DNA of 64,000 nucleotides from Fibrobacter sp. UWEL. Lineage in GTDB: Bacteria > Fibrobacterota > Fibrobacteria > Fibrobacterales > Fibrobacteraceae. The notes under the pieces are model-generated. The model was not told where the DNA came from, did not search any database, and worked only from the letters and a program-made list of their open reading frames with translations. This document shows positions 20,010 to 29,018 of this stretch, in pieces; the stretch's first letter is position 1; every line of letters starts with the position of its first letter. The position numbers were made by a program, and so were the translations under genes. The stretch covers positions 62,001 to 126,000 of the forward strand of contig NZ_FRBE01000001.1 in the NCBI RefSeq assembly GCF_900142535.1, in the 5' to 3' direction.

Positions 20010-20564
20010 ATGCCTATTCGAATTACCGGAGGCACCTTGAGGGGACGTAACGTCCCTTCGCCTGATACATCCAAGACAAGGCCCACAGCGTCTCGTACCC
20101 GCGAGGCTCTGTTTAATATTCTGCAAGGAGTAGAGGGCTTCCGTATGCTGGACCTGTTCTGCGGGACCGGCATTATGGGGATTGAGGCTATCAGCCGAGG
20201 TGCCGCTTCTGTTACTGCGGTGGAAATGTCCAAGGTCCAGGCCAAACTGGTACAGCAGGCTTACTCTTCCCTTAAATTGGATAGCCAGGTTAATTTACTT
20301 GTAACCAGCGCGTTGACTCTTTCAAAGGATGTCCTCTGTAAGGACGAGGGCTTCGACTTGATTTATGCGGATCCTCCCTTTAAGGATATGGAATATCCGG
20401 ATCTCCGTCCCTTCTGGGAATGGTTGAATCCTGGTGGCGTGGCGGTGTTTGAAGCGCCCACCAAGAACCTTCCGGCGTGGGCTAAGGAAGCCGAGGCCAA
20501 CGATCTTTTGCAGATTCGAAAATACGGTGAATCGTCCTTGCTTATCTACCGTCAAACTTGCTAA
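20010..20564 (+). CDS. rsmD: 16S rRNA (guanine966-N2)-methyltransferase
   Basis: A 184-residue Rossmann-fold SAM methyltransferase that modifies G966 in helix 31 of 16S rRNA. Signatures are the N-terminal RITGGTLRGR and RPTASRTREALFNIL, SAM-binding MLDLFCGTGIMGIEA (about 45-60) and the catalytic IYADPPF (about 115-121). rsmD is followed by coaD in many bacteria, as here (coaD starts 3 nt after the stop). No Shine-Dalgarno sequence is obvious. Confidence 0.92.
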   Translation: MPIRITGGTLRGRNVPSPDTSKTRPTASRTREALFNILQGVEGFRMLDLFCGTGIMGIEAISRGAASVTAVEMSKVQAKLVQQAYSSLKLDSQVNLLVTSALTLSKDVLCKDEGFDLIYADPPFKDMEYPDLRPFWEWLNPGGVAVFEAPTKNLPAWAKEAEANDLLQIRKYGESSLLIYRQTC

Positions 20565-20567
20565 TTT

Positions 20568-21098
20568 ATGGCTGTGAAAACGTCCAATAAGAATATCGCG
20601 GTTTTTGCAGGATCTTTTAATCCCTTCACTGTGGGACACCTGGACTTGGTGGCTCGCGGTGCAAAGTTGTTCGATGAACTCTATGTCTTGATCGGGGTGA
20701 ATGCTTCCAAGAAGTATATGCTCTCTACTGAAGTCCGCAAGGCAATGATTGAAAAAGCCTGTAATGGACTGAAGAACGTGAAAGTGGTCGCTTATGACGG
20801 GTTGACCACCTCCTTCATGAAAGAGATTGGCGCGAAGGTTCTTCTTCGTGGTGTTCGTAATGGATCTGATATGGATTACGAACTTTCCGTAGATTGGAAC
20901 AACAAACTGCTGTATCCGGAATGTGAGACGGTGTATCTGTCCTCTGATCGGGAACACCTGATGGTAAGCAGCAGCGTGGTTCGGGAACTCCTGAAGTGCG
21001 GCCTGGCGGAAACTGCCGATGGTCGCAAGAAGCTGAAGTCCTACGTTCCCGCATCCATTCTGAATGACTTAATTAGCGAATACAAGAAAAACAAGTAG
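20568..21098 (+). CDS. coaD: Phosphopantetheine adenylyltransferase
   Basis: A 176-residue nucleotidyltransferase of CoA synthesis, joining ATP and 4'-phosphopantetheine to dephospho-CoA. The HxGH-family motif is AGSFNPFTVGHLDLV (about 14-28); most CoaD proteins have GSFDP, so Asp to Asn here is a small variation. LLRGVRNGSDMDYEL (about 95-109) and MVSSSVVRELL (about 128-138) match the family. It sits between rsmD and the rhomboid gene with gaps of 3-4 nt, in one operon. Confidence 0.92.
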   Translation: MAVKTSNKNIAVFAGSFNPFTVGHLDLVARGAKLFDELYVLIGVNASKKYMLSTEVRKAMIEKACNGLKNVKVVAYDGLTTSFMKEIGAKVLLRGVRNGSDMDYELSVDWNNKLLYPECETVYLSSDREHLMVSSSVVRELLKCGLAETADGRKKLKSYVPASILNDLISEYKKNK

Positions 21099-21102
21099 TA
21101 TT

Positions 21103-22002
21103 ATGAGACCTTTTAGATTTTTGCCCAAGTGCCTTCGTGTGTTGCTGATTGCAAATGCTGTGGTATTTGGCATTGCTTTTATTGTTGGTGGCATTCTTGG
21201 TCTTCACCTGAATATTCCTGGCGTAGGCTATGGTAACGTTCGTGACATCATTGCTCATTTTGGCGCCTTCTGGCCTACCAATCCGCTCCAGGCCTGGCGT
21301 TATGTGACCTACATGTTTGTCCATATCGATTTCTGGCATTTCCTGTTTAATATGCTGATGCTCTGGATGTTCGGTTCCGAGGTGGCGGACATGATGGGCT
21401 CCAAGCATTTTGTGGGAATGTATTTCTTCTGTGGCATTTTTGCGGCTATCTTTAGCCTGGTCATGTGTATTCTGGGTTTGACCTACAATCCGATCATTGG
21501 TGCCAGCGGTGCCTTGATGGGAATTTTTGTGGCCTACTATAAGTTCTTCCCCAACCGCATGCTGCTCATGTTCTTCTTTTTCCCCATGCGCATTAAGTAC
21601 GCCATGTGGTTCATGGTGGCGATTGATGTGCTGATGGCACCTTCCGGTGACGGGGTTGCTCACCTGGCTCATTTGGGCGGTGTTGTGGGTGGCTTTATCT
21701 ACATGCGTCTTTATAACGGTGGTTTTGGCGGTTTACTGTCCAAACTTGGTAGCGCTGCAAAGAACGCTCGTGGTCCTAAGTTTAAGATGAATGACGGTGG
21801 TCGAAGCTATAGCGAGACCCGTCGTGCTCGCAATTCTAGTGAGCCTATTGAAGGCGAAGTCTTCGACATGGACGAAGATAAGCGTATGGATGAAATTCTG
21901 AAAAAGGTAAACCGCGAAGGAATTAATTCCCTTACGGATGCCGAACGTCAGTTCCTGCTACGTGCTGGTGAACGTATCCGCCGTCGTCGTGGAGGCATGT
22001 AA
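21103..22002 (+). CDS. Rhomboid-family intramembrane serine protease
   Basis: A 299-residue membrane protein with six predicted helices in the first 205 residues. The catalytic Ser lies in GASGALMG (about 133-140) and the His in GVAHLAHLGGVVGG (about 184-197); HIDFWHFLFNMLMLWMFG is the usual L1/helix 2 region. It would cut transmembrane segments of client proteins in the inner membrane. A soluble, basic C-terminal tail of about 90 residues follows, as in many bacterial rhomboids with the KVNREGINSLTDAER.FL motif. It overlaps the next gene by 1 nt. Confidence 0.88.
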   Translation: MRPFRFLPKCLRVLLIANAVVFGIAFIVGGILGLHLNIPGVGYGNVRDIIAHFGAFWPTNPLQAWRYVTYMFVHIDFWHFLFNMLMLWMFGSEVADMMGSKHFVGMYFFCGIFAAIFSLVMCILGLTYNPIIGASGALMGIFVAYYKFFPNRMLLMFFFFPMRIKYAMWFMVAIDVLMAPSGDGVAHLAHLGGVVGGFIYMRLYNGGFGGLLSKLGSAAKNARGPKFKMNDGGRSYSETRRARNSSEPIEGEVFDMDEDKRMDEILKKVNREGINSLTDAERQFLLRAGERIRRRRGGM

Positions 22003-22964
22003 TGAAGAAAATTCTCGGTGTTGGTGCCGCCCTCGTTGATATTCTGGCTAATGTCAGTGACGAATGGATGGACGCCCAGGGCGTTCAGAAAGGCGGCATG
22101 AATGCGGTGGACTGGCCTCAGATGGAAAAGTTCCTGAATAGTCTGGAAAAGCCTATTCGTGTTCCGGGCGGTTCTACCTGCAATACCATGGTCGGTATCG
22201 CAAAATTGGGCGGTAACGCCTCCTTCATCAGTAAGGTGGGGGAGGACGAACTGGGCCGTCTGTTCCAGGACCATCTGAAAAACTCTGGCGTGGAATCCAG
22301 GATGGGTATTTCCGATGTGGCAACGGGTTGCGTGTTCTCTGCAGTTACTCCCGATGCCCAGCGTTCCATGTGGACGTATCTTGGCGCCTCCAGCAACCTG
22401 GGGGAAACGGATTTTACCAAGTCCCTTTACGAAGGTGTGGACCTGGTTTTTGTGGAAGGCTATAACGCCTTTAATACCGAATGTTTCAAAAAATCTCTGG
22501 AGCTTGCTCACCAGATGGGTATTGAAACTGCTCTGGATTTCAGTTCCTTCGGTGTGGTTGATGCTTGCCGTAAGACGTTCGATGAACTGTTTGAACGTAA
22601 GATGATTGACATTATCATTGCCAACGAAGACGAAGCTTTCGCTTATGCCGGTGTGAAGGAAGAAGCTGCTCTGGACGTTCTTGCCAAGAAGGCTAAGGTT
22701 GCCGTGGTGAAGATTGGCAAGCGTGGCGCCTTGATTGCTAAGGATGGAATGGTCACTCGTGTGCAGGCTGGCTCTGCCAAGGCAATCGATACCACTGGCG
22801 CAGGCGACCTGTGGGCTGCAGGGTTTATCTATGGCTATATGAATGGCTGGGATATGGAACGTGCAGGCAACTTGGGCAGTGTGGTTTCTAACGAGGTGGT
22901 CCAAGTCATGGGTGCGCAGATTCCTGAAGAGGGCTGGAAGCGTATTTTGGCCCATCGAGGCTGA
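22002..22964 (+). CDS. PfkB-family kinase, adenosine-kinase-like
   Basis: A 320-residue ribokinase-fold sugar kinase. VGAALVDILANV at the start, PGGSTCNTMVGIAKLGG (about 50-65, substrate site) and the anion-hole DTTGAGDLWAAGFIYG (about 262-277) are clear. The overall pattern (YLGASSNL, VKIGKRGALI, A.NLGSVVSNEVVQVMGAQI) resembles bacterial adenosine/sugar kinases rather than fructokinase or ribokinase proper; the true substrate cannot be settled here. Last gene of the operon, ending at a hairpin terminator. Confidence 0.82.
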   Translation: MKKILGVGAALVDILANVSDEWMDAQGVQKGGMNAVDWPQMEKFLNSLEKPIRVPGGSTCNTMVGIAKLGGNASFISKVGEDELGRLFQDHLKNSGVESRMGISDVATGCVFSAVTPDAQRSMWTYLGASSNLGETDFTKSLYEGVDLVFVEGYNAFNTECFKKSLELAHQMGIETALDFSSFGVVDACRKTFDELFERKMIDIIIANEDEAFAYAGVKEEAALDVLAKKAKVAVVKIGKRGALIAKDGMVTRVQAGSAKAIDTTGAGDLWAAGFIYGYMNGWDMERAGNLGSVVSNEVVQVMGAQIPEEGWKRILAHRG

Positions 22965-23012
22965 TTTTGACACTCTAGATTGTGATAATCATTACCCTAT
23001 GAGGGTTCCTTG

Positions 23013-23042
23013 AAAAAGTCGGTTTGTAAAGCCGGCTTTTTT
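23013..23042 (+). terminator. Terminator of the kinase operon
   Basis: AAAGTCGGTTT / AAAGCCGGCTTT hairpin with two G-T pairs, followed by a T-run. Confidence 0.75.
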
Positions 23043-23073
23043 AATATATCTTAAGGATATCACTGGAGGTGTT

Positions 23074-24072
23074 ATGAATATCCTGAAAAGTATTTTAGCT
23101 TGTGGTTTGGCTTGGACTGCAGTATCCTTTGCTGACGATCGCGACGAAAATATATGCAATGAATTAGGCAACGATATTGTTAGCCTAAAGCTTGCCTATG
23201 TGGATGAATACTTATGGTATGGTGACAAGGATTTGGTTACAGCGGATTCCCAGAAAGTGGTTCGTCATGAAAGTTTTGAAAATATGGCTGCCATTGGTAA
23301 GGACTTTCCTTATAGCATTCCCTATTCTTTAAAGGCGGGCTGTATCGTCAGCAAGCAGGTGACTTACTCCTTTATGCAGTGGGATAACTCCAATAAGAAA
23401 TGGGATGTGAATGGCGATAATCACGATTACGCTACCACCATTGTAGATATTCACGGGAATAGGACGGATACATTTGATTCCACCAACGCCTACAATCTTT
23501 TGCTGGTTCTTGCCAAAAATGCGGATTTTGACAAGGAATCCTATAGTTCGGATGAATTGTTTGTTTCCAAGACTTATGAACTGGCGTTTGAAAGCTGGTT
23601 TGCTACGGCGAACGTGTATGTGTCAAAGGATACTGTCATTAACGGACAAACCTATGGGTTGAGACGAACCTATTCCGGATATGCCATGGCTCAGGATTCC
23701 CTGAAGGTGGTGACAAACGCTGTTCAGTCTGTGAATATTCCGGAAGGCGTGAATAAAGTGGAACTTCAGGTATTCCATGCGATTATGAAGGATCCCAATA
23801 GGAAAATACCTGCGGCGGAATCTTCTAGCAGTGTAGAACCTGTGGTTGCGTCCTCTAGCAGTGTTGCTCCTGCGGAATCTTCTTCCAGCGAGGTGAGCGA
23901 ACCTCCTCTGATGGTGAAGTCCTTGCAGGCTACTCCCGCAATCATGGGCGTTCGTCAGGTGCGTCGTCTGGATGGCTCTGTTGTGAAGTCTAATGAAACC
24001 ATGAAACCTGGCGTATACTATGTGCAGGGTATGGATGGCCTGTGGAAAAAGCAGTTGGTCAAGACTCGCTAG
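23074..24072 (+). CDS. Secreted protein with Ser-rich linker and short C-terminal sorting-like domain
   Basis: A 332-residue exported protein (signal peptide about 1-20, ending SFADD). The N-terminal part (about 25-245) is beta-rich with no family I recognise. Residues about 250-275 form a linker of SSSS runs with Pro, Val and Ala, typical of Fibrobacter extracellular proteins. The C-terminal block (VRRLDGSVV ... MKPGVYYVQGMDGLWKKQLVKTR) resembles a shortened type IX sorting domain. GGAGG precedes the ATG. Probably surface or extracellular; function unknown. Confidence 0.75.
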   Translation: MNILKSILACGLAWTAVSFADDRDENICNELGNDIVSLKLAYVDEYLWYGDKDLVTADSQKVVRHESFENMAAIGKDFPYSIPYSLKAGCIVSKQVTYSFMQWDNSNKKWDVNGDNHDYATTIVDIHGNRTDTFDSTNAYNLLLVLAKNADFDKESYSSDELFVSKTYELAFESWFATANVYVSKDTVINGQTYGLRRTYSGYAMAQDSLKVVTNAVQSVNIPEGVNKVELQVFHAIMKDPNRKIPAAESSSSVEPVVASSSSVAPAESSSSEVSEPPLMVKSLQATPAIMGVRQVRRLDGSVVKSNETMKPGVYYVQGMDGLWKKQLVKTR

Positions 24073-24115
24073 CTTTGGCGTGTTTTTGGATGACTGACTT
24101 TTTTATATTGCGGTT

Positions 24116-24529
24116 ATGAAATTTTTAAAGAGCTTTACCAGATTCCTTGCCTTGGTGGTCTGCATGGCCGTGACTTCTTTTGCGGAGGAACCTGCCACAG
24201 CTGATTCCGTAAAGACTGCAGAACTTCTGGAAGAAATTGCTATCCGAGATAGTGTGATGGCTATTCATGACAGTTCCTGTGCCGCAGAGAAGGATTCGCT
24301 TCGCTTTGCTATGAAAATGGAATCTTCCATGTGTGAAAGCTGGAAGCAGAGTTACGACACCATGAAGAAAAATTATGGGGAATGTAACCAGGCATTGAAT
24401 GCGTCCTTAAATGAAAATGAGAAGAGTAAGGACGATGCGGAAGAGTCTCGTCAATCTGCGGTGAAGTCCAATATCGCTTCTTTTGCTAGCGGTCTTGGTT
24501 TAGGACTTCTGTTGTTCCTGCTTTTCTAA
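24116..24529 (+). CDS. Small exported coiled-coil protein with C-terminal membrane helix
   Basis: A 137-residue protein with a signal peptide (about 1-23), a charged helical middle with several cysteines (about 50-115) and a C-terminal hydrophobic helix (about 117-137, ending LLLFLLF). The form suggests a periplasmic helix anchored in the membrane by its tail. A TATATTGC box ends 4 nt before the ATG, so the message may be leaderless. It overlaps the next gene's first possible ATG by 1 nt. No family recognised. Confidence 0.65.
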   Translation: MKFLKSFTRFLALVVCMAVTSFAEEPATADSVKTAELLEEIAIRDSVMAIHDSSCAAEKDSLRFAMKMESSMCESWKQSYDTMKKNYGECNQALNASLNENEKSKDDAEESRQSAVKSNIASFASGLGLGLLLFLLF

Positions 24530-24543
24530 TGGATGGGAACCCT

Positions 24544-25911
24544 ATGAATCGATTGCTTACTTGTGCTGTCGCATTTGCCGTGTCTGTTGCGGTGCCGTCC
24601 TTTGCCAAGAAGAATAAGGATGTTTCTGAAGGTCCCTTCCAGCTGGGGCATAGCCTGGAAATGGTTTCCCGTACGGAGCTGAACGCTGCAGAAATTGCAA
24701 CCTATGTTCCAGAACAGAAAAGGCTCTACACTGTAGGTGATGAAAAGATCATGGAAGTGGTGGACCTTTCCAATCCTGCATCTCCCAAGATTGTAGAAAG
24801 CTTTGGACTGGATGGTGTGGCCACCAGTGTAACGTCCTATGGTGACTTGCTTGCGGTAAGCCTGCTTAATGAACCTGCCTGGGAAAAAGGCTTTGTGGAA
24901 TTGCTCCAGGTTAAGGGCGAAACAATTCAGAAACTGCATACCGTTCCTGTCTGCTATCATCCGGATATGCTGACCTTTAGCCCTGATGGCAGCAAGATTG
25001 TGGTGGCCTGTGAAGGTGAACCTAGCGAGGATGGAAAGGAAAATCCCGAAGGTGGAATTGCCATTCTGGATATGACCTTGATGGCCATGGGGACGGCTCC
25101 CGCGGTGATTATTTTGCCTTTTGAAGATAAGGATGTTGAACCAGAATATGTGACTATTTCTCACGATTCCAAAGTTGCCTGGGTAAGCTTGCAGGAGAAT
25201 AATGCTCTTGCTCGTGTGAATTTGGAAACGAAAACCATTGAGAAAGTTTTTGATTTAGGATATGTGGATCATTCCAAGAAGGGCTTTGCCCTGGATGCGG
25301 AGAAGGATGGAAAGATTCGTATTGAAAATGCATTCATTCGTAGTCTTCGTCAGCCCGATGGAGTCAAGTATTTTGAAGTGAATGGCAAGCATTATGTTGC
25401 TACGGCTAATGAAGGTGCCGAGGTGAAGAACTTCAATCCCAAGACAATCTGTGGTAATGAGGAAAAATGCCGAGTCAAGTTTGGTTCTCGTTCCGTCAGC
25501 ATTTTTGATGGGGACGATGGCAAGCTAGTCTGGGATTCCGGAGAACAGCTGGAACAGACTTTTGCCAAAGTGGCTCCGGAATACTTTAACTGGAATTCCA
25601 AGAAGGGGAAGGCGAAGGTGGACGCCCGCAGCGATGATATGGGGTCTGAACCGGAGAATATTGTTATCGGGAAAGTGGGTGACAAACTCCTGGCATTCCT
25701 TGGGATGGAACGCATGAGTGGCGTTGCTGTCTTTGACTTTACGCAAGCAGGATCCGCTGCTCCCAAGCTACTGGATTACTACATGGATCCCAAGGATCGC
25801 GGCCCCGAAGGAATGCTATTCATCGATGCCGATAAGAACACCACCGGCGAAACACTCCTAATCGTCTGCTACGAATACAGTAAGACCCTCGTTGTTTACA
25901 AGGTTAAATAA
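24544..25911 (+). CDS. Choice-of-anchor-I-type secreted beta-propeller protein
   Basis: A 455-residue exported protein with a signal peptide ending SFAKK. The body is a beta-propeller of the kind annotated as choice-of-anchor I / alkaline-phosphatase-associated: YVPEQKRLYTVGDEKIMEVVDLSNPASPKIV, MLTFSPDGSKIVVACEGEPSED, GGIAILD, VSLQENNALARVNLET, DDMGSEPENIVIG and the closing LIVCYEYSKTLVVYKV. The enzymatic role of such proteins is not established. ATG 24544 is chosen over ATG 24529 because the signal peptide begins there and GGATGGGA precedes it. Its 3' end overlaps the convergent hrpB by 8 nt. Confidence 0.78.
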   Translation: MNRLLTCAVAFAVSVAVPSFAKKNKDVSEGPFQLGHSLEMVSRTELNAAEIATYVPEQKRLYTVGDEKIMEVVDLSNPASPKIVESFGLDGVATSVTSYGDLLAVSLLNEPAWEKGFVELLQVKGETIQKLHTVPVCYHPDMLTFSPDGSKIVVACEGEPSEDGKENPEGGIAILDMTLMAMGTAPAVIILPFEDKDVEPEYVTISHDSKVAWVSLQENNALARVNLETKTIEKVFDLGYVDHSKKGFALDAEKDGKIRIENAFIRSLRQPDGVKYFEVNGKHYVATANEGAEVKNFNPKTICGNEEKCRVKFGSRSVSIFDGDDGKLVWDSGEQLEQTFAKVAPEYFNWNSKKGKAKVDARSDDMGSEPENIVIGKVGDKLLAFLGMERMSGVAVFDFTQAGSAAPKLLDYYMDPKDRGPEGMLFIDADKNTTGETLLIVCYEYSKTLVVYKVK

Positions 25912-28360
25912 CGGATTCGGGCCATGGATGCTTAGGATATCTTCCGCGGAGTTCCTTTCTAACTTCGGCGTAGGTGTTCTGCCAGAATCCTGTTAAATCC
26001 CAAGTCTTCTGGATGGTGCGGAAGTTGGGCGCCAGAATGTCATAGCGGACTTTCAATTTCCCATCAGCAATATGATGCTCCCCGCGGAGGACCATCAGGT
26101 CTTCAATGCGGGCGGAAATTTCCACCAGTACACCTTCTGCACTTTGAACCGTAAGACCATCCCCAGTGTCAAAGACCTGCTGGTAGCTGTAACGGGCTCG
26201 CTTTCCGTTGGGCAGCACAAAATGATCGGGGAAAGTTTTCCCTAGCCATTGCAACATGGACTTCCCGAAGTAATCTTCTATGATAGCGCGGTAACGATCT
26301 TCGTTAATATCTCTCAAGAGGAATATGCCGTCGGTGAATTCATTGAAAATCAATTCCATATCTTCTTCGTTGAATTCTGGCAGTCCAAATTCCGGATAGA
26401 GCTTGGCCGCAAGACGCATCTTGATGAGCAACGTCTGTACGTTCTCCGTCAGGAATTTTCCGTCCCAATTTTCCTTTTCCAGTTTTTCCTTCCAGGCATC
26501 TACGGTGAGTTCCTTCAGCTTGGTTAGAACTGCGGGGGAGGCTTCCTGCGGGAGTATCTCTCGTTCAGACGCTCCTTGAATTTCCTTCCCGATAAAACGT
26601 TCCTGACCGCTGCGCCACAGCAGTTCATAACGGATGGGCTCATCGCTGTGGACCAGCAGTTCCTTGGGGACGGGAACGTAGAGATTGACGCGAAGTTCTG
26701 ACTTGGAACCGCCACCAGTTCTCAGCATGGAAAGACTGAGGATGGCGTAGGGCGGTTCTGCAACCTGTAGGCGAATGACGTTGCCGTTATCCAGCTTGTA
26801 CACTCCACCGTTTTGAGAGGCGGCCGGGGTGGCTTGCCTATCGGGATAGGAATGCAACAGCGTGCGGATTAATTGCTGCTCGTCATCTTTGCGAGTGGCG
26901 TTAGAATTGCCGAAGACGTTCTTGCGGTAGTCCTGCAGTTGCCTTAAGGTATAAGTCACTTCTCGAGGTGCGCTTCCCCCTTTCAAGGAGTCGCCTGCAA
27001 GAGAAATCAAGTTCAGAGGCTGCTTGGATTTCTGGACGAATTCCGTACCGGAGTGAATCCAAGCCATGGCGGCAAGCGTCAAGTCGGACAAGTCATCTGC
27101 GGACTTTGCTGTAGCGAGAATTAACGCCAGAGGAATGTCTGTGACGGGAGTGCGGATAGCTTTTTCGCCCAGCTCCGTAATGGCGCCTGCATCCAGCATG
27201 CCGAAGCCTTCCAGCAGTTTCAATGCAGTCTGCTTTCTGTTTTCGGGAATGTCCGTAGGCAAAGTCAAGGTGCCAACGCTCTTTTCCAGCGATGCCTTCT
27301 GCAGTAATAATTCTGAAGGTTCAATCTGCGTCATCTCGGGAATAATACCCTGGGGCATTCGCTTTTCGGCTTCCTCGCTCCATAGACGGATGGCGCAACC
27401 GTTCTGAGTTCGTCCTGAACGTCCGGAACGCTGGATGGCGTTCTGCATGGAAATGGCTGAAGTCCTAAGAACGTTTACCTTCTCGCTGTCATCGTATTCA
27501 CTGACGCGTTCAATACCGCTATCCACCACACCGCTGACGTTGGGAACGGTGATGGAGGTTTCTGCAATGTTGGTGGTAAAGATGACTCGCGGTCTTTCCG
27601 TCTCTTCGAAAATGCGATCCTGGATGTTTCTTTCCTGGCCACCAAATAAGTCCAGGTATTCTGCGGCTTGACTTCCCAATGCTTCTTCTGCTGCCGTATG
27701 GCAGCGCATAATTTCGCCCTTGCCTGGTAAAAACACTAGCGTTGTTTTCCAGACGTCATTCAATTTTAAAGTGCGCAGCGCTTTCACCACTTCCGCTTCC
27801 AGGGTGTTGCCTGTGGTGGGGTTCTGGTGGAGAATCTGAACGGGATAAAGAGGGTGGCCCAGTTCCAGACACTTAACGCCTAGGGCGCTTTCCATTTCGT
27901 CACGATTCAGTTTTGCGGACATGACGGCAATGCGAGGACCTTTTTTCAGAAGGTAACTGAACAGCAGGTCCATGTCCGCCTTGCGTTCGTGGTATTCGTC
28001 AAAGACAATCCAGTCCGCGTCTAGCTTTCCGTGAAGCAGTTCCTGCAGGAAGTTTCCGTAGGTCTGGAAAAGAATCTTGGTTTCACTGGACTTGCAACTG
28101 TCCTGGCGAACTTGGTAGCCGACGGTTCGTCCGCAGCTTTCCTCGTGGAGTTTTGCTGAATACTGGGCTAGAGAGATGGCGGCGATACGCCTGGGCTGCA
28201 GTACTACAACGCGACCTTTGCAATGCTTGGAAAGAAACCAGGGAATGTAAAGGGACTTACCAGACCCCGTGGGAGCTTCCACCAGGAGATTGCGGTGTTC
28301 ACCGATGGCTTGTTCCAGCTTTGATTCTTCTTCTGCGATGGCAAGATCTTCGTATCTCAT
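25904..28360 (-). CDS. hrpB: ATP-dependent RNA helicase HrpB
   Basis: An 818-residue DEAH-box SF2 helicase. Motif I is EAPTGSGKS (28-36), Ia LQPRRIAA, II DEYHERK (121-127; DEYH replaces DEAH), III SAKL, V TTNIAETSITVPNV, VI QRSGRSGRTQNG. The C-terminal third carries the HrpB-specific region with LPNGKRARYSYQ near the end. HrpB's cellular role is poorly known; in some bacteria it affects mRNA decay or rRNA handling. Its tail overlaps the convergent choice-of-anchor gene by 8 nt, with no terminator between them. Confidence 0.92.
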   Translation of the reverse strand: MRYEDLAIAEEESKLEQAIGEHRNLLVEAPTGSGKSLYIPWFLSKHCKGRVVVLQPRRIAAISLAQYSAKLHEESCGRTVGYQVRQDSCKSSETKILFQTYGNFLQELLHGKLDADWIVFDEYHERKADMDLLFSYLLKKGPRIAVMSAKLNRDEMESALGVKCLELGHPLYPVQILHQNPTTGNTLEAEVVKALRTLKLNDVWKTTLVFLPGKGEIMRCHTAAEEALGSQAAEYLDLFGGQERNIQDRIFEETERPRVIFTTNIAETSITVPNVSGVVDSGIERVSEYDDSEKVNVLRTSAISMQNAIQRSGRSGRTQNGCAIRLWSEEAEKRMPQGIIPEMTQIEPSELLLQKASLEKSVGTLTLPTDIPENRKQTALKLLEGFGMLDAGAITELGEKAIRTPVTDIPLALILATAKSADDLSDLTLAAMAWIHSGTEFVQKSKQPLNLISLAGDSLKGGSAPREVTYTLRQLQDYRKNVFGNSNATRKDDEQQLIRTLLHSYPDRQATPAASQNGGVYKLDNGNVIRLQVAEPPYAILSLSMLRTGGGSKSELRVNLYVPVPKELLVHSDEPIRYELLWRSGQERFIGKEIQGASEREILPQEASPAVLTKLKELTVDAWKEKLEKENWDGKFLTENVQTLLIKMRLAAKLYPEFGLPEFNEEDMELIFNEFTDGIFLLRDINEDRYRAIIEDYFGKSMLQWLGKTFPDHFVLPNGKRARYSYQQVFDTGDGLTVQSAEGVLVEISARIEDLMVLRGEHHIADGKLKVRYDILAPNFRTIQKTWDLTGFWQNTYAEVRKELRGRYPKHPWPESVI

Positions 28361-28380
28361 AACTCAAAACTCATAACTAT
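28361..28380. repeat. Short run of AACTCAT-like heptamers
   Basis: AACTCAAAACTCATAACTAT directly upstream of hrpB is two to three units of the heptamer A(A/T)CTC(A/G)T seen in the large array at 30341. Confidence 0.5.
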
Positions 28381-28406
28381 AAAAAAAGGCGCGACTTTCA
28401 TCGCGC
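28381..28406 (-). terminator. Terminator of the small membrane protein gene
   Basis: GCGCGA / TCGCGC hairpin (28389-28394 and 28401-28406) followed on the minus strand by a run of seven T (28381-28387). Confidence 0.75.
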
Positions 28407-28435
28407 AATTTTAAACTCCACGCTTCGACTTTTGA

Positions 28436-28903
28436 TTAAGCCTTAGGGTAACGGAGCTTTTCGCCGGTAGAGATGTCGTTGTAGGGCTTCTTGCCGTCAC
28501 GGAGTTTCTGGTTGATGACCAGGTTGTCAATACGGCGGCGGAGACCCTGTTCGGTCTTGCAGAAGAAGTAGGCGACCTTGTTGGTGCCGGGAACCAGGAA
28601 CATGGCCAGCTTGTACTTCTGCTTGACGGCGTTACGGAAAAGCTTCATGTCGTCCTTGCTGGGCAAGACGAAGTTGCGGCCTTCCTGGACTTCGCAGATC
28701 ATGTCTGCATCCAGAAGCAGGGCCTGGGACTTCTGCTTGAGGGCTGCAAAGTTGGGTTCTGTATTCTTCTTGATGGTTTCAAGGCTGAATGCGCCACCAC
28801 CTTCCTTCAGGGCCTTACGGACACCGCGGACGGCAAAAATGACAACAACAAGGACAACAACGATGAGGAGCACCCACCAGTAGTTGGAAAGAAAATCTAA
28901 CAT
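28436..28903 (-). CDS. Membrane-anchored protein of unknown function
   Basis: A 155-residue protein with one N-terminal membrane helix (about 9-28, WWVLLIVVVLVVVIFAV) and a soluble basic domain of about 120 residues (FAALKQKSQALLLDADMICEV, FLVPGTNKVAYFFCKTEQGLRRRIDNLVI). The soluble part reads like a small alpha/beta fold; I know no matching family. GCGAGG precedes the ATG. A TATCTTTG box lies about 30 nt upstream on the same strand. Confidence 0.7.
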   Translation of the reverse strand: MLDFLSNYWWVLLIVVVLVVVIFAVRGVRKALKEGGGAFSLETIKKNTEPNFAALKQKSQALLLDADMICEVQEGRNFVLPSKDDMKLFRNAVKQKYKLAMFLVPGTNKVAYFFCKTEQGLRRRIDNLVINQKLRDGKKPYNDISTGEKLRYPKA

Positions 28904-28933
28904 AAAACCTCGCTTATTCTTCTAAGGTTGGCA

Positions 28934-28941
28934 CAAAGATA
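28934..28941 (-). promoter_or_regulatory. Possible -7 element (TATCTTTG)
   Basis: Minus-strand TATCTTTG, matching TAnnTTTG, 30 nt before the ATG at 28903. The leader then holds a GAGG ribosome binding site. Confidence 0.4.
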
Positions 28942-29018
28942 GAAAATCAGCGGAGCGGCGTGGCTGGAAAAATCTGTAAATAGATAAAAAAACTATCTTT
29001 TGAGGAAACGGAGGTTTC